Of a stretch of DNA of 64,000 nt, positions 51,764-59,997 are shown piece after piece. The notes beneath the pieces were generated by a model. That model was not told where the DNA came from and ran no database searches. It saw nothing but the letters and a program-made list of their open reading frames with translations. Within the stretch, counting starts at the first letter, position 1; every line of letters begins with the position of its first letter. Origin of the DNA: CAUPWF01 sp963515125 (GTDB lineage Bacteria; Bacillota; Clostridia; Lachnospirales; Lachnospiraceae); NCBI GenBank assembly GCA_052116865.1, contig JBQKKG010000005.1, forward strand, positions 124,001-188,000, written 5' to 3'. The position numbers were made by a program, and so were the translations under genes.

Positions 51764-53551
51764 CTAGATTGCTCTAGTGTATTCTTTTAACCATTCACGC
51801 TCTTCTTCTGTTAAGTGAGGACCTATTTTTTCATATACTTGTTGATGGTATTCATTTAATGATTTTTTATCCTCGCAAGACATTAGACTTGGATCAATGG
51901 CATCTAAGTCGATTGGCACAAAAGTAATTGGTTCAAAGTACATAAAAGTACCATATTCATTTTCAGTGCCCTTGCATACGATAAGTTCATTTTCAGTACG
52001 GACACCATGAGAACCTGCGATATAGATTCCAGGCTCATCTGTAATCACCATTCCTTGTTCAAATGGATGTTTTTCATGTCCGCGTATTTGCCATCTGAAT
52101 CCAGTTGGACCTTCATGGATGTTGAGAAGATATCCAATACCATGTCCAGTTCCGTGATTAAAGTTTAAGTCCATGTCCCAAAATGGTTGTCTAGCAACAA
52201 TATCAAGATTGTAACCACAAGCACCATATAAGAAACGAGTTCTAGCTAATGCAAGCATACTTCTTGCAACGGTAGTAAAATGTAAGATCTCTTCTTCTGT
52301 TAGGGTACCAAGTGCAATGGTCCGTGTGATATCAGTAGAACCTTCATAATAGTTAGCACCAGTATCGGTTAGATATAAACCATGTGGTTCTAAAGCAACA
52401 TTTGTCTCTGGTTCAGATTCATAATGTACAATGGCAGCATGCTCACCATAAGCGCAAATAGGGGCAAAACTTGGCCAAAGGAAACCATCTTGTTCTGCGC
52501 GGAACTCTTCTAATTTATCAGAAGCACTTAATTCTGTAATTTCAATTTTTCCAATATTTTTCTTTAACCAATACATAAATTTAGTGTGTGCAACACCATC
52601 TTTGATATGTGCATTTCTAATATTATTTAACTCTGTATCATTTTTCATTGCTTTCATAAGAACAGATGGATTCGTCTTTTCAACTTTCATTGTATTGGCT
52701 GAAATATTATTATAAAGTGCATAGTTCATTTTAGCTGGATCGATTAGAAGTGTGTCATCAGCTCCAAATTTCTTAATGGCATCATAGATATCATTATATG
52801 GATAGTAAGTAACATTATTTTTTGCCATATCAGCTTTGATCTCGTCATTGAATTTATTTATATCAACAAATAAATCAACACGGTCCATATATACAATAGC
52901 ATAACCTAATACAAGAGGGGAGAACTTAACGTCATTGCCTCGGATATTAAATGTCCAGCAAAGATCATCTAAAGAGGTAATCACATGCACGGTTGCATTG
53001 TTTTCTTTCATCACTTTACGGATGCGTTCTAATTTAGAACTAGAAGACTCTCCGGCGTACTTTACATCAAGTAAAAATGCAGGTTCTTCTGATAATGCAG
53101 GACGGTCAGACCAGATCATGTCGATTAAGTCATAATCATAGTTGATGCTTACGTGCTTAGGAGCTAACATTTCCGCTAGGCATTGTCCTTCTTCCATTGC
53201 AATAAGACGTCCGTCAAATCCCAATGTTCCGTTTTCAGGTAACACATCTGCAAGGTATTCTTCCATAGTAGGTACCCCAGGATTCCCCATTCTAAATAGT
53301 GTTACTCCAGATCCTTCTAATTGTTGCTCTGCTTGAAGAAAGTATCTTCCATCTGTCCACAGACCGGCTGCATCTTTTGTAATAACAGCAGTTCCGGCAG
53401 ACCCGGTAAAACCAGTGATAAATGCTCTCGATTTAAAGTGTGCACCTACATATTCACTTTGATGATTGTCTGCAGACGGAATAATATAAGCATCCATATG
53501 CTTTTCGTCCATTAACTTACGTAGTGCTGTAATTCTTTCTGGTACATTCAT
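51764..53551 (-). CDS. Aminopeptidase P family protein (M24B)
   Basis: This 595-residue protein has the three-domain layout of long Xaa-Pro aminopeptidases: two creatinase N-type domains (starting ITALRKLMDEKHMDAYIIPSADNH-like residues) and a C-terminal pita-bread domain. Metal-ligand motifs appear in order as LTDTGANYYEGSTDITRT, FNHGTGHGIGYLLNIHEGP, VITDEPGIYIAGSHGVRTENE. It releases N-terminal residues preceding proline in cytosolic peptides. It is monocistronic and faces a terminator. Confidence 0.95.
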   Translation of the reverse strand: MNVPERITALRKLMDEKHMDAYIIPSADNHQSEYVGAHFKSRAFITGFTGSAGTAVITKDAAGLWTDGRYFLQAEQQLEGSGVTLFRMGNPGVPTMEEYLADVLPENGTLGFDGRLIAMEEGQCLAEMLAPKHVSINYDYDLIDMIWSDRPALSEEPAFLLDVKYAGESSSSKLERIRKVMKENNATVHVITSLDDLCWTFNIRGNDVKFSPLVLGYAIVYMDRVDLFVDINKFNDEIKADMAKNNVTYYPYNDIYDAIKKFGADDTLLIDPAKMNYALYNNISANTMKVEKTNPSVLMKAMKNDTELNNIRNAHIKDGVAHTKFMYWLKKNIGKIEITELSASDKLEEFRAEQDGFLWPSFAPICAYGEHAAIVHYESEPETNVALEPHGLYLTDTGANYYEGSTDITRTIALGTLTEEEILHFTTVARSMLALARTRFLYGACGYNLDIVARQPFWDMDLNFNHGTGHGIGYLLNIHEGPTGFRWQIRGHEKHPFEQGMVITDEPGIYIAGSHGVRTENELIVCKGTENEYGTFMYFEPITFVPIDLDAIDPSLMSCEDKKSLNEYHQQVYEKIGPHLTEEEREWLKEYTRAI

Positions 53552-53802
53552 TTCAAAAACCTCCCTGTTATGATAATTTTATCCCATAAATTGAATAATA
53601 ACATATTCGTATAATAGTTACAACCATGTGTAATAAAAAATAAATAATATATACATAATGTATAATTATACAGAAAAAAAGTTACATATATCTTCAAAAT
53701 AAGGAAGCCAAAACAAGGACCAGTCTTGACAATTTACACATTTTTCAGTATAACTTTAAGTAACTAAAATTACATATATATATAAATGATGAGGTAATCA
53801 AA
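53552..53802. other. Divergent AT-rich intergenic region
   Basis: This 251-base region separates the aminopeptidase and fructokinase genes, which are transcribed away from each other. It holds the promoter at 53726-53754 for the right-hand gene. No ORF or clear RNA element is seen. Confidence 0.5.
53726..53754 (+). promoter_or_regulatory. Promoter of the fructokinase gene
   Basis: TTGACA (53726-53731) and TATAAC (53749-53754) are spaced by 17 bases. Confidence 0.7.
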
Positions 53803-54762
53803 ATGAAGAATAAAATTTTATCAATTGGCGAAGCACTAATCGATTTTGCTCCACAAGAAACTGGATGTGAAATTAAAGAAGTAAAGGGATTCATGCCACT
53901 AGTTGGAGGAGCACCTGCAAATGTGTGTGGAGCTATTTCGAAATTAGGTGGAACATCTGAAATGATTACGCAATTGGGAGATGACCCATTTGGGGATAAG
54001 GTGATAGAATACTTAAAAAAATACAACGTTGGAACATCCTATATTAAAAGAACTAATAAGGCTAATACAGCATTGGCCTTTGTTTCTTTAAAAAGTAATG
54101 GAGATAGAGAGTTTTCTTTTTATAGAAGACCAAGTGCAGATATGTTAATGGAAGCAAGTGATATACAAGAAGTATGGTTTCAAGATGCCTATGCATTACA
54201 TTTTTGTTCCGTGGATTTAGTAGATGCACCAATGAAACAGGCTCATAGACAGGCTATTGAGTATGCAAGAAAGAATCAGTGTATCATAAGTTTTGATCCT
54301 AATATACGTTTACCACTTTGGGACGACAAAGAAGAGTGTAAGGCAACAGTGAATGATTTTATAGCCTATGCCGATATTTTGAAAATATCTGATGAAGAGT
54401 TGGAATTTATTACAGGATATTCAGGAATTGAAGAAGCGAAGGATGCATTATTTACAGGGAATCTGAAGTTACTTATTTATACAAAAGGCCCAGATGGAGC
54501 AGAAGTATATACTGCCAATGGGGCACATGCATTTGTACCGTCTAATAAAGTCAAAGCAGTAGATACAACGGGAGCAGGAGATGGCTTCATAGGTTCCTTC
54601 TTATATAATCTGTCAGTAGATGAGGTTGGGCTTGAAGAATTGGCAAGCATAACAGAAGAAAAACTAAAAGAATATATTTCATTTTCAAATCGATTTTGTG
54701 AATTAAGTGTTTTAAAACATGGTGCAATTGCATCATATGCGACGTTAGAAGAGATGAAATAG
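53803..54762 (+). CDS. scrK: PfkB-family carbohydrate kinase, probably fructokinase
   Basis: This 319-residue ribokinase-family enzyme begins with ILSIGEALIDFAPQETG. It has the substrate-binding GGAPANVCGAISKLGG (signature 1) and the catalytic DTTGAGDGFIGSFLYN (signature 2, with the general-base aspartate). Overall pattern and the N-terminal GEALIDF fit fructokinases that make fructose 6-phosphate, but related sugar kinases cannot be excluded. The start lacks a strong AGGAGG; GATGAGG at 53787-53793 is the nearest site. A perfect palindrome begins right after the stop codon. Confidence 0.88.
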   Translation: MKNKILSIGEALIDFAPQETGCEIKEVKGFMPLVGGAPANVCGAISKLGGTSEMITQLGDDPFGDKVIEYLKKYNVGTSYIKRTNKANTALAFVSLKSNGDREFSFYRRPSADMLMEASDIQEVWFQDAYALHFCSVDLVDAPMKQAHRQAIEYARKNQCIISFDPNIRLPLWDDKEECKATVNDFIAYADILKISDEELEFITGYSGIEEAKDALFTGNLKLLIYTKGPDGAEVYTANGAHAFVPSNKVKAVDTTGAGDGFIGSFLYNLSVDEVGLEELASITEEKLKEYISFSNRFCELSVLKHGAIASYATLEEMK

Positions 54763-54763
54763 C

Positions 54764-54808
54764 GAATTGGGGACGGGGGCAATGTGACATTGCCCCCGTC
54801 CCCAATTC
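54764..54808. repeat. Perfect dispersed GC-rich palindrome between scrK and pduL
   Basis: The 22-base arms 54764-54785 and 54787-54808 are exact inverted copies around a single central G. The core GGGGACGGGGGCAATG is shared with 18893-18908. It fills the space between two convergent stop codons (54762 and 54809), so it may act as a bidirectional terminator, but no U-run is present. Confidence 0.92.
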
Positions 54809-55450
54809 TTATCTTTTAATTCCTTCCAGAACTTCTTCTGTCCACTGTTCCAGACTATATGTCTGAGCATCAAATAATCTTACCAAAACACCAAATGGTT
54901 TTTCGTCACTGGCGAATGCGTTGCCTTCGTCGGTATCTACATGCATTGCTAAGCGGTAGTCTGGATGAATACGAACTACTACATCGGCATAGATGAGAGA
55001 ACGTTCATAACTAGTAGTGAGAACACACACAATCTCGTTGTCTTTTACATTTAATATCGAGGATTCTCTGGGTGTCATATGAATGTGGCGTTTTGCGACA
55101 ATTACTCCGTGATCCAAAGTGATAGAACCAACCGGCCCTACAAGTGTACAACCAGGAGAATTTTTCGTATCACCTGATTGGCGAATGACATGAGGCATTC
55201 CTAATTTTTTTGTATCTGTAATTGAAAGCTCCACTTGCGTTTCTGCCCGGTAGGGGCCTAGAACTGCAACATTCTCAAAGGTATTTTTAGGCCCTTTGAT
55301 GTGAATTCTCTCCATTGCCAAATACTGTCCGGGTTGACTAAGCTCTTTAGAAAAAGTAAGGTCAGCGTGTTCGCCAAATAATATGCTAAAATCTTCTTTC
55401 GAAACATGAATATGCCTAGCAGATATTTCAATGGGTATCTTAATACTCAC
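54809..55450 (-). CDS. pduL: PduL-type phosphate acyltransferase
   Basis: This 213-residue protein has both halves of the PduL fold with the paired zinc-ligand motifs ISARHIHVS near the N-terminus and VAKRHIHMTP at about residue 120. GPYRAETQVELS is a typical stretch. PduL converts acyl phosphate and CoA to acyl-CoA and phosphate. There is no encapsulation peptide extension by eye and no microcompartment gene nearby, so it likely acts free in the cytoplasm, perhaps as a phosphotransacetylase. Acetyl phosphate from glycine reductase would be a natural substrate (inference). Confidence 0.93.
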   Translation of the reverse strand: MSIKIPIEISARHIHVSKEDFSILFGEHADLTFSKELSQPGQYLAMERIHIKGPKNTFENVAVLGPYRAETQVELSITDTKKLGMPHVIRQSGDTKNSPGCTLVGPVGSITLDHGVIVAKRHIHMTPRESSILNVKDNEIVCVLTTSYERSLIYADVVVRIHPDYRLAMHVDTDEGNAFASDEKPFGVLVRLFDAQTYSLEQWTEEVLEGIKR

Positions 55451-55575
55451 AATTTTTGTTCCTCCTTGGTTTCTATAAGTGTTTTTGTCATTCTAGCAGA
55501 AAAAAAATAAGTGTTCAAGGAGTTTCCTTTGATATTCGGGACAAATATTAGTTGGTAGCAGTTGCAATTCGTGTA

Positions 55576-55584
55576 TGGTATAAT
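55576..55584 (+). promoter_or_regulatory. Extended -10 promoter of the ogt-alkA fusion gene
   Basis: TGGTATAAT (55576-55584) is an extended -10 element. The -35 region at 17 bases upstream (TAGCAG) is poor. Confidence 0.5.
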
Positions 55585-55613
55585 GTAAAAAAATAAAAGA
55601 AAGTGTGAAAAAA

Positions 55614-56690
55614 ATGCAAAAAAAATACTGGTATACATATCATACGGATATTGGTAATTTAACCATTGTGGCAACTGATGATGTTATATTAGAGTTGAAC
55701 TTTGGGGTCCCAGAGTTGCCAATAGATGAGCAGAAAGAAACGGAACTGATTGTAAATACTCACCAACAATTAGAGGAGTGTTTTGCAGGAATAAGAACAG
55801 AATTCGAACTTCCGTTGAATCCAATAGGTACTGAATTTCAAAAGCGAGTTTGGAACGCGCTTGGCCAGATCCCATATGGAACAACAAAAAGTTATAAAGA
55901 AATTGCAATATTAATAGGAAATGAGAAAGCATGCAGAGCAGTGGGGATGGCAAATAACAAGAACCCAATCCCTATTATCATTCCTTGTCATCGTGTCATA
56001 GGGGCCAATGGCAAGCTGGTGGGTTATGCTGGTGGAATTCATGTTAAGAAACGATTACTTTCTTTGGAACAGCACACAAAACAATGGTATATATATGGAC
56101 AAGAAGAAATGCAGTATTTGAAGCAACGGGACAAAAAGTTGGCAGTTGCAATTGATTACTATGGTAAGATACAACGTGAAGTTATACCAGATTTGTTTAC
56201 CGCACTTGTCTATCATATCATAGGACAGCAGATTGCTACGAAAGCGCTGAATACGATTTGGAAAAGAGTGTTAGAGGTATGGGGTGAAATCACGCCCCAA
56301 TACGTTTGTGGTTTATCAGAAGAGAAATTCCGAGAGGTGGGGATATCTAAGAGAAAGTCAGAGTATATACTAGGGATTGCAGGATTGATTATGAATGGAG
56401 AATTTGACGTTCTTAAACTATATGAGATGTCTGATGAGGAGGTTGTAAGAGAACTCTGTCAATTAAAAGGAATTGGAAGATGGACAGCGGAAATGCTTAT
56501 GATTTTTTCTATGGGAAGAAAAGATATTGTAAGCGCTGGAGATTTGATTATTCGAAGAGGTATGTGTAGAGTTTATAAAAGAACAGAGATTTCTGATGAG
56601 GCATTTGAAACATACAAGAAAAGGTATTCCCCATATGGAACCATTGCATCTTTTTACTTGTGGGCTGTTGGAAATGAAAAAGAGGAATGA
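55614..56690 (+). CDS. Fusion of O6-methylguanine-DNA methyltransferase and AlkA-type glycosylase
   Basis: This fusion of about 358 residues combines two alkylation-repair activities. The N-terminal part (about 1-155) is an Ogt-type methyltransferase with acceptor cysteine in IIIPCHRVIGANGKLVGYAGG. The C-terminal part (about 165-358) is an HhH-GPD DNA-3-methyladenine glycosylase with LVYHIIGQQIATKA, the hairpin LKGIGRWTAEMLMIF and the catalytic aspartate in VSAGDLIIRRG. Start choice is uncertain: GTG 55605 is also in frame, but ATG 55614 spaces better from GAAAG. An EamA transporter follows 21 bases later. Confidence 0.93.
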   Translation: MQKKYWYTYHTDIGNLTIVATDDVILELNFGVPELPIDEQKETELIVNTHQQLEECFAGIRTEFELPLNPIGTEFQKRVWNALGQIPYGTTKSYKEIAILIGNEKACRAVGMANNKNPIPIIIPCHRVIGANGKLVGYAGGIHVKKRLLSLEQHTKQWYIYGQEEMQYLKQRDKKLAVAIDYYGKIQREVIPDLFTALVYHIIGQQIATKALNTIWKRVLEVWGEITPQYVCGLSEEKFREVGISKRKSEYILGIAGLIMNGEFDVLKLYEMSDEEVVRELCQLKGIGRWTAEMLMIFSMGRKDIVSAGDLIIRRGMCRVYKRTEISDEAFETYKKRYSPYGTIASFYLWAVGNEKEE

Positions 56691-56711
56691 GAATAGGAAA
56701 GAGGAAGGATT

Positions 56712-57587
56712 ATGTGGATATTATTTGCGTTTGGGGCAGCATTTTTTGCTGGTATTACAGCAATTCTTGCAAAGATAGGGATAAGAAATACCGATGCTAA
56801 TGTAGCGACTGCTCTTCGCACTATTGTAATTTTGCTTTGCTCTTGGCTAATGGTATTTATAGTTGGTTCTTATAAGACTATTGGAGACATTACGCTACAC
56901 ACTCTGCTATTTCTGATTCTTTCGGGGCTTAGTACAGGGGCATCGTGGATATGTTTTTTTAAGGCGCTACAACTAGGAGATGTGAATAAAGTAACACCGG
57001 TAGATAAATGTAGCACTATTCTTACCATGATACTTGCTTTTTTATTGCTAGGAGAGAAGATTACGGCTTTTATGTTAGTCGGTATGGTGAGTATTGGGGT
57101 TGGAACTATACTTATGCTACGGAAAAAGCCTATAGATAAGGTGGAAGGGGAAAAAGTAAAAGACAATCATCCATTGTGGTTTCTATTTGCATTGGGAGCA
57201 GCAGTGTTTGCAAGTTTGACTGCTATATTAGGAAAAATTGGAATACAGGGGATAGAGTCTAATTTGGGAACTGCAATAAGAACCATCGTTGTATTGGGAA
57301 TGGCTTGGTTGATTGTTATTATGCAAGAGAAGGTGCAGGATATTTCATCCATAGATGCAAAAAGTTGGATATTTATCCTATTATCCGGTATTAGTACAGG
57401 CCTATCTTGGCTTTGCTACTATCGAGCACTTCAGGATGGAAGAGCAAGTGTTGTTGTGCCGATTGATAAATTAAGTATTCTATTCACAATTGCATTTTCT
57501 TATTTATTTTTAAAGGAATCCTTATCTAAAAAATCTTTGATTGGATTGGCAATGATTGTATTTGGAACGCTTGTCTTATTGCTATAA
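56712..57587 (+). CDS. EamA/DMT family transporter
   Basis: This 291-residue protein has ten hydrophobic segments arranged as two EamA repeats (about 1-135 and 150-291). The repeats are visibly related: AFGAAFFAGITAILAKIGIR and ALGAAVFASLTAILGKIGIQ. Both halves also share a SGLSTGASWICFFKALQ-type motif. Substrate is unknown; members export or import metabolites. It probably shares the transcript of the upstream repair fusion. Confidence 0.9.
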   Translation: MWILFAFGAAFFAGITAILAKIGIRNTDANVATALRTIVILLCSWLMVFIVGSYKTIGDITLHTLLFLILSGLSTGASWICFFKALQLGDVNKVTPVDKCSTILTMILAFLLLGEKITAFMLVGMVSIGVGTILMLRKKPIDKVEGEKVKDNHPLWFLFALGAAVFASLTAILGKIGIQGIESNLGTAIRTIVVLGMAWLIVIMQEKVQDISSIDAKSWIFILLSGISTGLSWLCYYRALQDGRASVVVPIDKLSILFTIAFSYLFLKESLSKKSLIGLAMIVFGTLVLLL

Positions 57588-57606
57588 AGAATTAGAAATT
57601 AAAATC

Positions 57607-57657
57607 TAACAAAGCCTTCATCTATGTGAAATCGAAACATAGGTGAAGGCTTTGTTA
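57607..57657. terminator. Bidirectional terminator between the EamA gene and iolE
   Basis: The 21-base arms 57607-57627 and 57637-57657 pair with only one G-U, enclosing a 9-base loop. The two flanking genes converge and the iolE stop codon lies two bases beyond. Confidence 0.85.
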
Positions 57658-57658
57658 G

Positions 57659-58558
57659 TTACAAACCGGTGTGTTCCTTTATGTAGCTACGAGCTTTTAG
57701 AGCATATTCCAATGGATTAGCTGTTGAAGGGTCTTGCTCGGCTTCAACAAGAAGCCAGCCTTCATAATTAGAATCTGCTAATATTTTAAATATAGGGTCA
57801 AAATCTACATCTCCGTCGCCTGGTACAGTAAAAGATCCATTTCGCACGGCTGTTAAGAAACTCCAATGATTCTTTTTCACTTCTTTTACAATATCTAAGC
57901 GCATGTCTTTAAGGTGTACGTGTCCCACCCGGTGTACGTATTTTTTTAACATGGTAAGTGGGTTTTCGCCGGCAAATGTAAAATGTCCGGTGTCGTAACA
58001 CAGGAATACATATTCGGGATTAGTCATTTGCATCATACGGTCCGTCTCGTCCGACGTTTGGACTACAGTTCCCATATGGTGATGAAAGCAAAGTTTGAAT
58101 CCACGCTCTTTTGCGATTTGCCCTAATTGATTAAGTCCATCTGCAAAACGTTCCCATTCGTTATCGTTCATCGTATATTTACAATCATTTAGAATTGGTG
58201 TTTCAATCTGTCCCTGAATACTATAGCTTTGTTCACTTACATTAATGCGATTAGCACCGACAGCCTCTAAGAAGTCTAATTCCTTCATGAAAGCCATTTT
58301 GTTCTCTTCAAATGATTTGGTAATAAGGAAAGAACTAAACCAACGGCTTGCAATCTTCATTTTTCTTAAATCTAATGCCTTCTTAAGTTCTTGTGGATCG
58401 GTGGGATATTTATTACCAATTTCACAGCCAGTAAAACCAGCCAATGCCATTTCACTTATTGTTTGTTGAAATGTATTTTCGGAACCAAGCTCAGGCATAT
58501 CATCGTTACACCAACCAATTGGTGCAATTCCTAAGAAAACTTTACTTTCATTAAACAT
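57659..58558 (-). CDS. iolE: Myo-inosose-2 dehydratase
   Basis: This 299-residue TIM-barrel protein of the AP-endonuclease-2-like isomerase family begins with LGIAPIGWCNDDMPELG, the IolE signature. Metal-binding residues lie in FHHHMGTVVQT, YDTGHFTFAG, VGHVHLKDMR and VEAEQDP. It dehydrates scyllo-inosose to the diketone used by IolD. It is transcribed away from the sugar ABC transporter and iolBD, with the regulatory region between them. Confidence 0.94.
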   Translation of the reverse strand: MFNESKVFLGIAPIGWCNDDMPELGSENTFQQTISEMALAGFTGCEIGNKYPTDPQELKKALDLRKMKIASRWFSSFLITKSFEENKMAFMKELDFLEAVGANRINVSEQSYSIQGQIETPILNDCKYTMNDNEWERFADGLNQLGQIAKERGFKLCFHHHMGTVVQTSDETDRMMQMTNPEYVFLCYDTGHFTFAGENPLTMLKKYVHRVGHVHLKDMRLDIVKEVKKNHWSFLTAVRNGSFTVPGDGDVDFDPIFKILADSNYEGWLLVEAEQDPSTANPLEYALKARSYIKEHTGL

Positions 58559-58895
58559 AATATCCTCCTTCTGTACTCAAATGTTACCCATAAGTTACTC
58601 ATGAGTATACCATAAGTGATGAAAAAATACAATAATAGCTATTAGACAACGAAATGGTTGAAAAAAATAGTTAAATTAATCGTTAGAAATACACAAATGA
58701 AATAGTGATATGTTTCAGAAGATTGTCTAAAATTACGCAAAGTTAGGGATATTATTGGTAAAACTTTATTAAATGTTTGTATTATTTATTGACAAAATGG
58801 AATTGTTATGGTAATTTGTAACTAGAACGGTTTTGTACTGTAAGAAATCGGAGACGTAACAGCAAACAACATTTATAAAAGGGAGGAAGCTAAAA
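58559..58895. promoter_or_regulatory. Divergent regulatory region of the inositol locus
   Basis: This 337-base gap holds the iolE start region at its left end and a promoter for the right-hand genes. The 12-bp perfect palindrome TACTCATGAGTA (58596-58607) lies about 40 bases upstream of iolE and is a candidate operator. No ORF is present. Confidence 0.55.
58789..58817 (+). promoter_or_regulatory. Promoter of the inositol-locus ABC transporter
   Basis: TTGACA (58789-58794) and TAATTT (58812-58817) are spaced by 17 bases. The -10 is weak, consistent with a regulated promoter. Confidence 0.55.
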
Positions 58896-59870
58896 ATGAA
58901 AAAGAAAATTCTAGCTGCATTATTAGCAACAGCAATGGTAGTAAGTTTAGTTGCTTGTTCAACTAAGGAGACCTCAACAGAAGAAAAGAAAGAATCTTCA
59001 AGTGGAAAAAAACAAATTGCAGTAGTATTGAAGACACTTTCGAGTGAGTATTGGAATTATGTAAAGGCCGGATGTGATGCAGCAGCAGAAGAATTCGATG
59101 TGGAAGTAACTGTTATTGGTCCAAATGCAGAGAGCGAAATTGCACAACAGGTAACAATGATCGAAGAACAATTAGGACAAAACGTAGATGCTATTGTTTG
59201 TGCACCAAATGATTCTAGTTCAGCAGCGGCAGCCTTAAAGCCAGCAATAGGAAAGATTCCAGTGCTTTTTGTGGATACAGATGCTGACTTAGAAGGAAAG
59301 ACAGCTTTTGTCGGAACCGGAAATGAAGAAGCTGCATCACTGGGTGGAAAATATGTAGTTGAAAAGTTAGGAAAAGGTGCAAAGGCAGTTGTTATTTATG
59401 GTCAAGAAGGTGAAGCGACAAGTAATGCACGTGCGACTGGATATAAGAATGGATTGAAAGATGGCGGTGGAGAGCTTCTTGCAGAGCAGTCTGGTAATAA
59501 TACAACAGATGGAGCTTTGGCAACAATGGAAGACTTACTTACACGTTTCCCAGGAGAAATTCAAGCAGTATTATGCCACAATGATGATACCGCACTTGGA
59601 GCATTACAGGCATGCCAACAGGCAGGTGTGAAAGATATTATGATTATAGGATTTGATGGAAATAAAACAGCTGTAGATTCAATCTTAGCAGGAGATATTG
59701 AAGGAACCGTTGCACAACAGCCATATATGATGGGTTATACAGCTGTAGAAAAAGCACTCGCAGCTATCAATGGAGAAAAAGTGGATGAAGTAGTAACAGT
59801 TGATGCAAAATTAATTACAAAAGAGAATGCACAAGAATATTTAGATGGGCTCGATGAAATGCTTAAGTAA
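58896..59870 (+). CDS. Sugar ABC transporter substrate-binding lipoprotein, probably for inositol
   Basis: This 324-residue RbsB-like periplasmic-binding fold has a lipobox in VVSLVACST. It continues KKQIAVVLKTLSSEYWNYVKAGCDAAAEEF and contains VDAIVCAPNDSSSAAAALKPA, DTDADLEGKTAFVGTGNEEA and IIGFDGNKTAVDSILAG, all classical for sugar-binding proteins of the ribose/galactose/inositol group. The position between iolE and iolBD points to myo-inositol or a derivative, which the sequence alone cannot prove. Confidence 0.9.
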   Translation: MKKKILAALLATAMVVSLVACSTKETSTEEKKESSSGKKQIAVVLKTLSSEYWNYVKAGCDAAAEEFDVEVTVIGPNAESEIAQQVTMIEEQLGQNVDAIVCAPNDSSSAAAALKPAIGKIPVLFVDTDADLEGKTAFVGTGNEEAASLGGKYVVEKLGKGAKAVVIYGQEGEATSNARATGYKNGLKDGGGELLAEQSGNNTTDGALATMEDLLTRFPGEIQAVLCHNDDTALGALQACQQAGVKDIMIIGFDGNKTAVDSILAGDIEGTVAQQPYMMGYTAVEKALAAINGEKVDEVVTVDAKLITKENAQEYLDGLDEMLK

Positions 59871-59907
59871 TATTAAGGATACATGTTATTTTAGTTACAT
59901 ATCATTC

Positions 59908-59938
59908 TAGGTGGCGGCATAAAGGCTTCCGCCACCTA
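59908..59938 (+). other. Intercistronic hairpin after the binding-protein gene
   Basis: TAGGTGGCGG (59908-59917) pairs perfectly with CCGCCACCTA (59929-59938). No U-run follows. Such hairpins often stabilise the binding-protein part of the transcript and lower expression of the downstream ATPase and permease. Confidence 0.65.
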
Positions 59939-59997
59939 TTAAAAGACAAATAGGCTAGAATACACACATCGTAAATAGACAGGAAAGGGGTAATACT

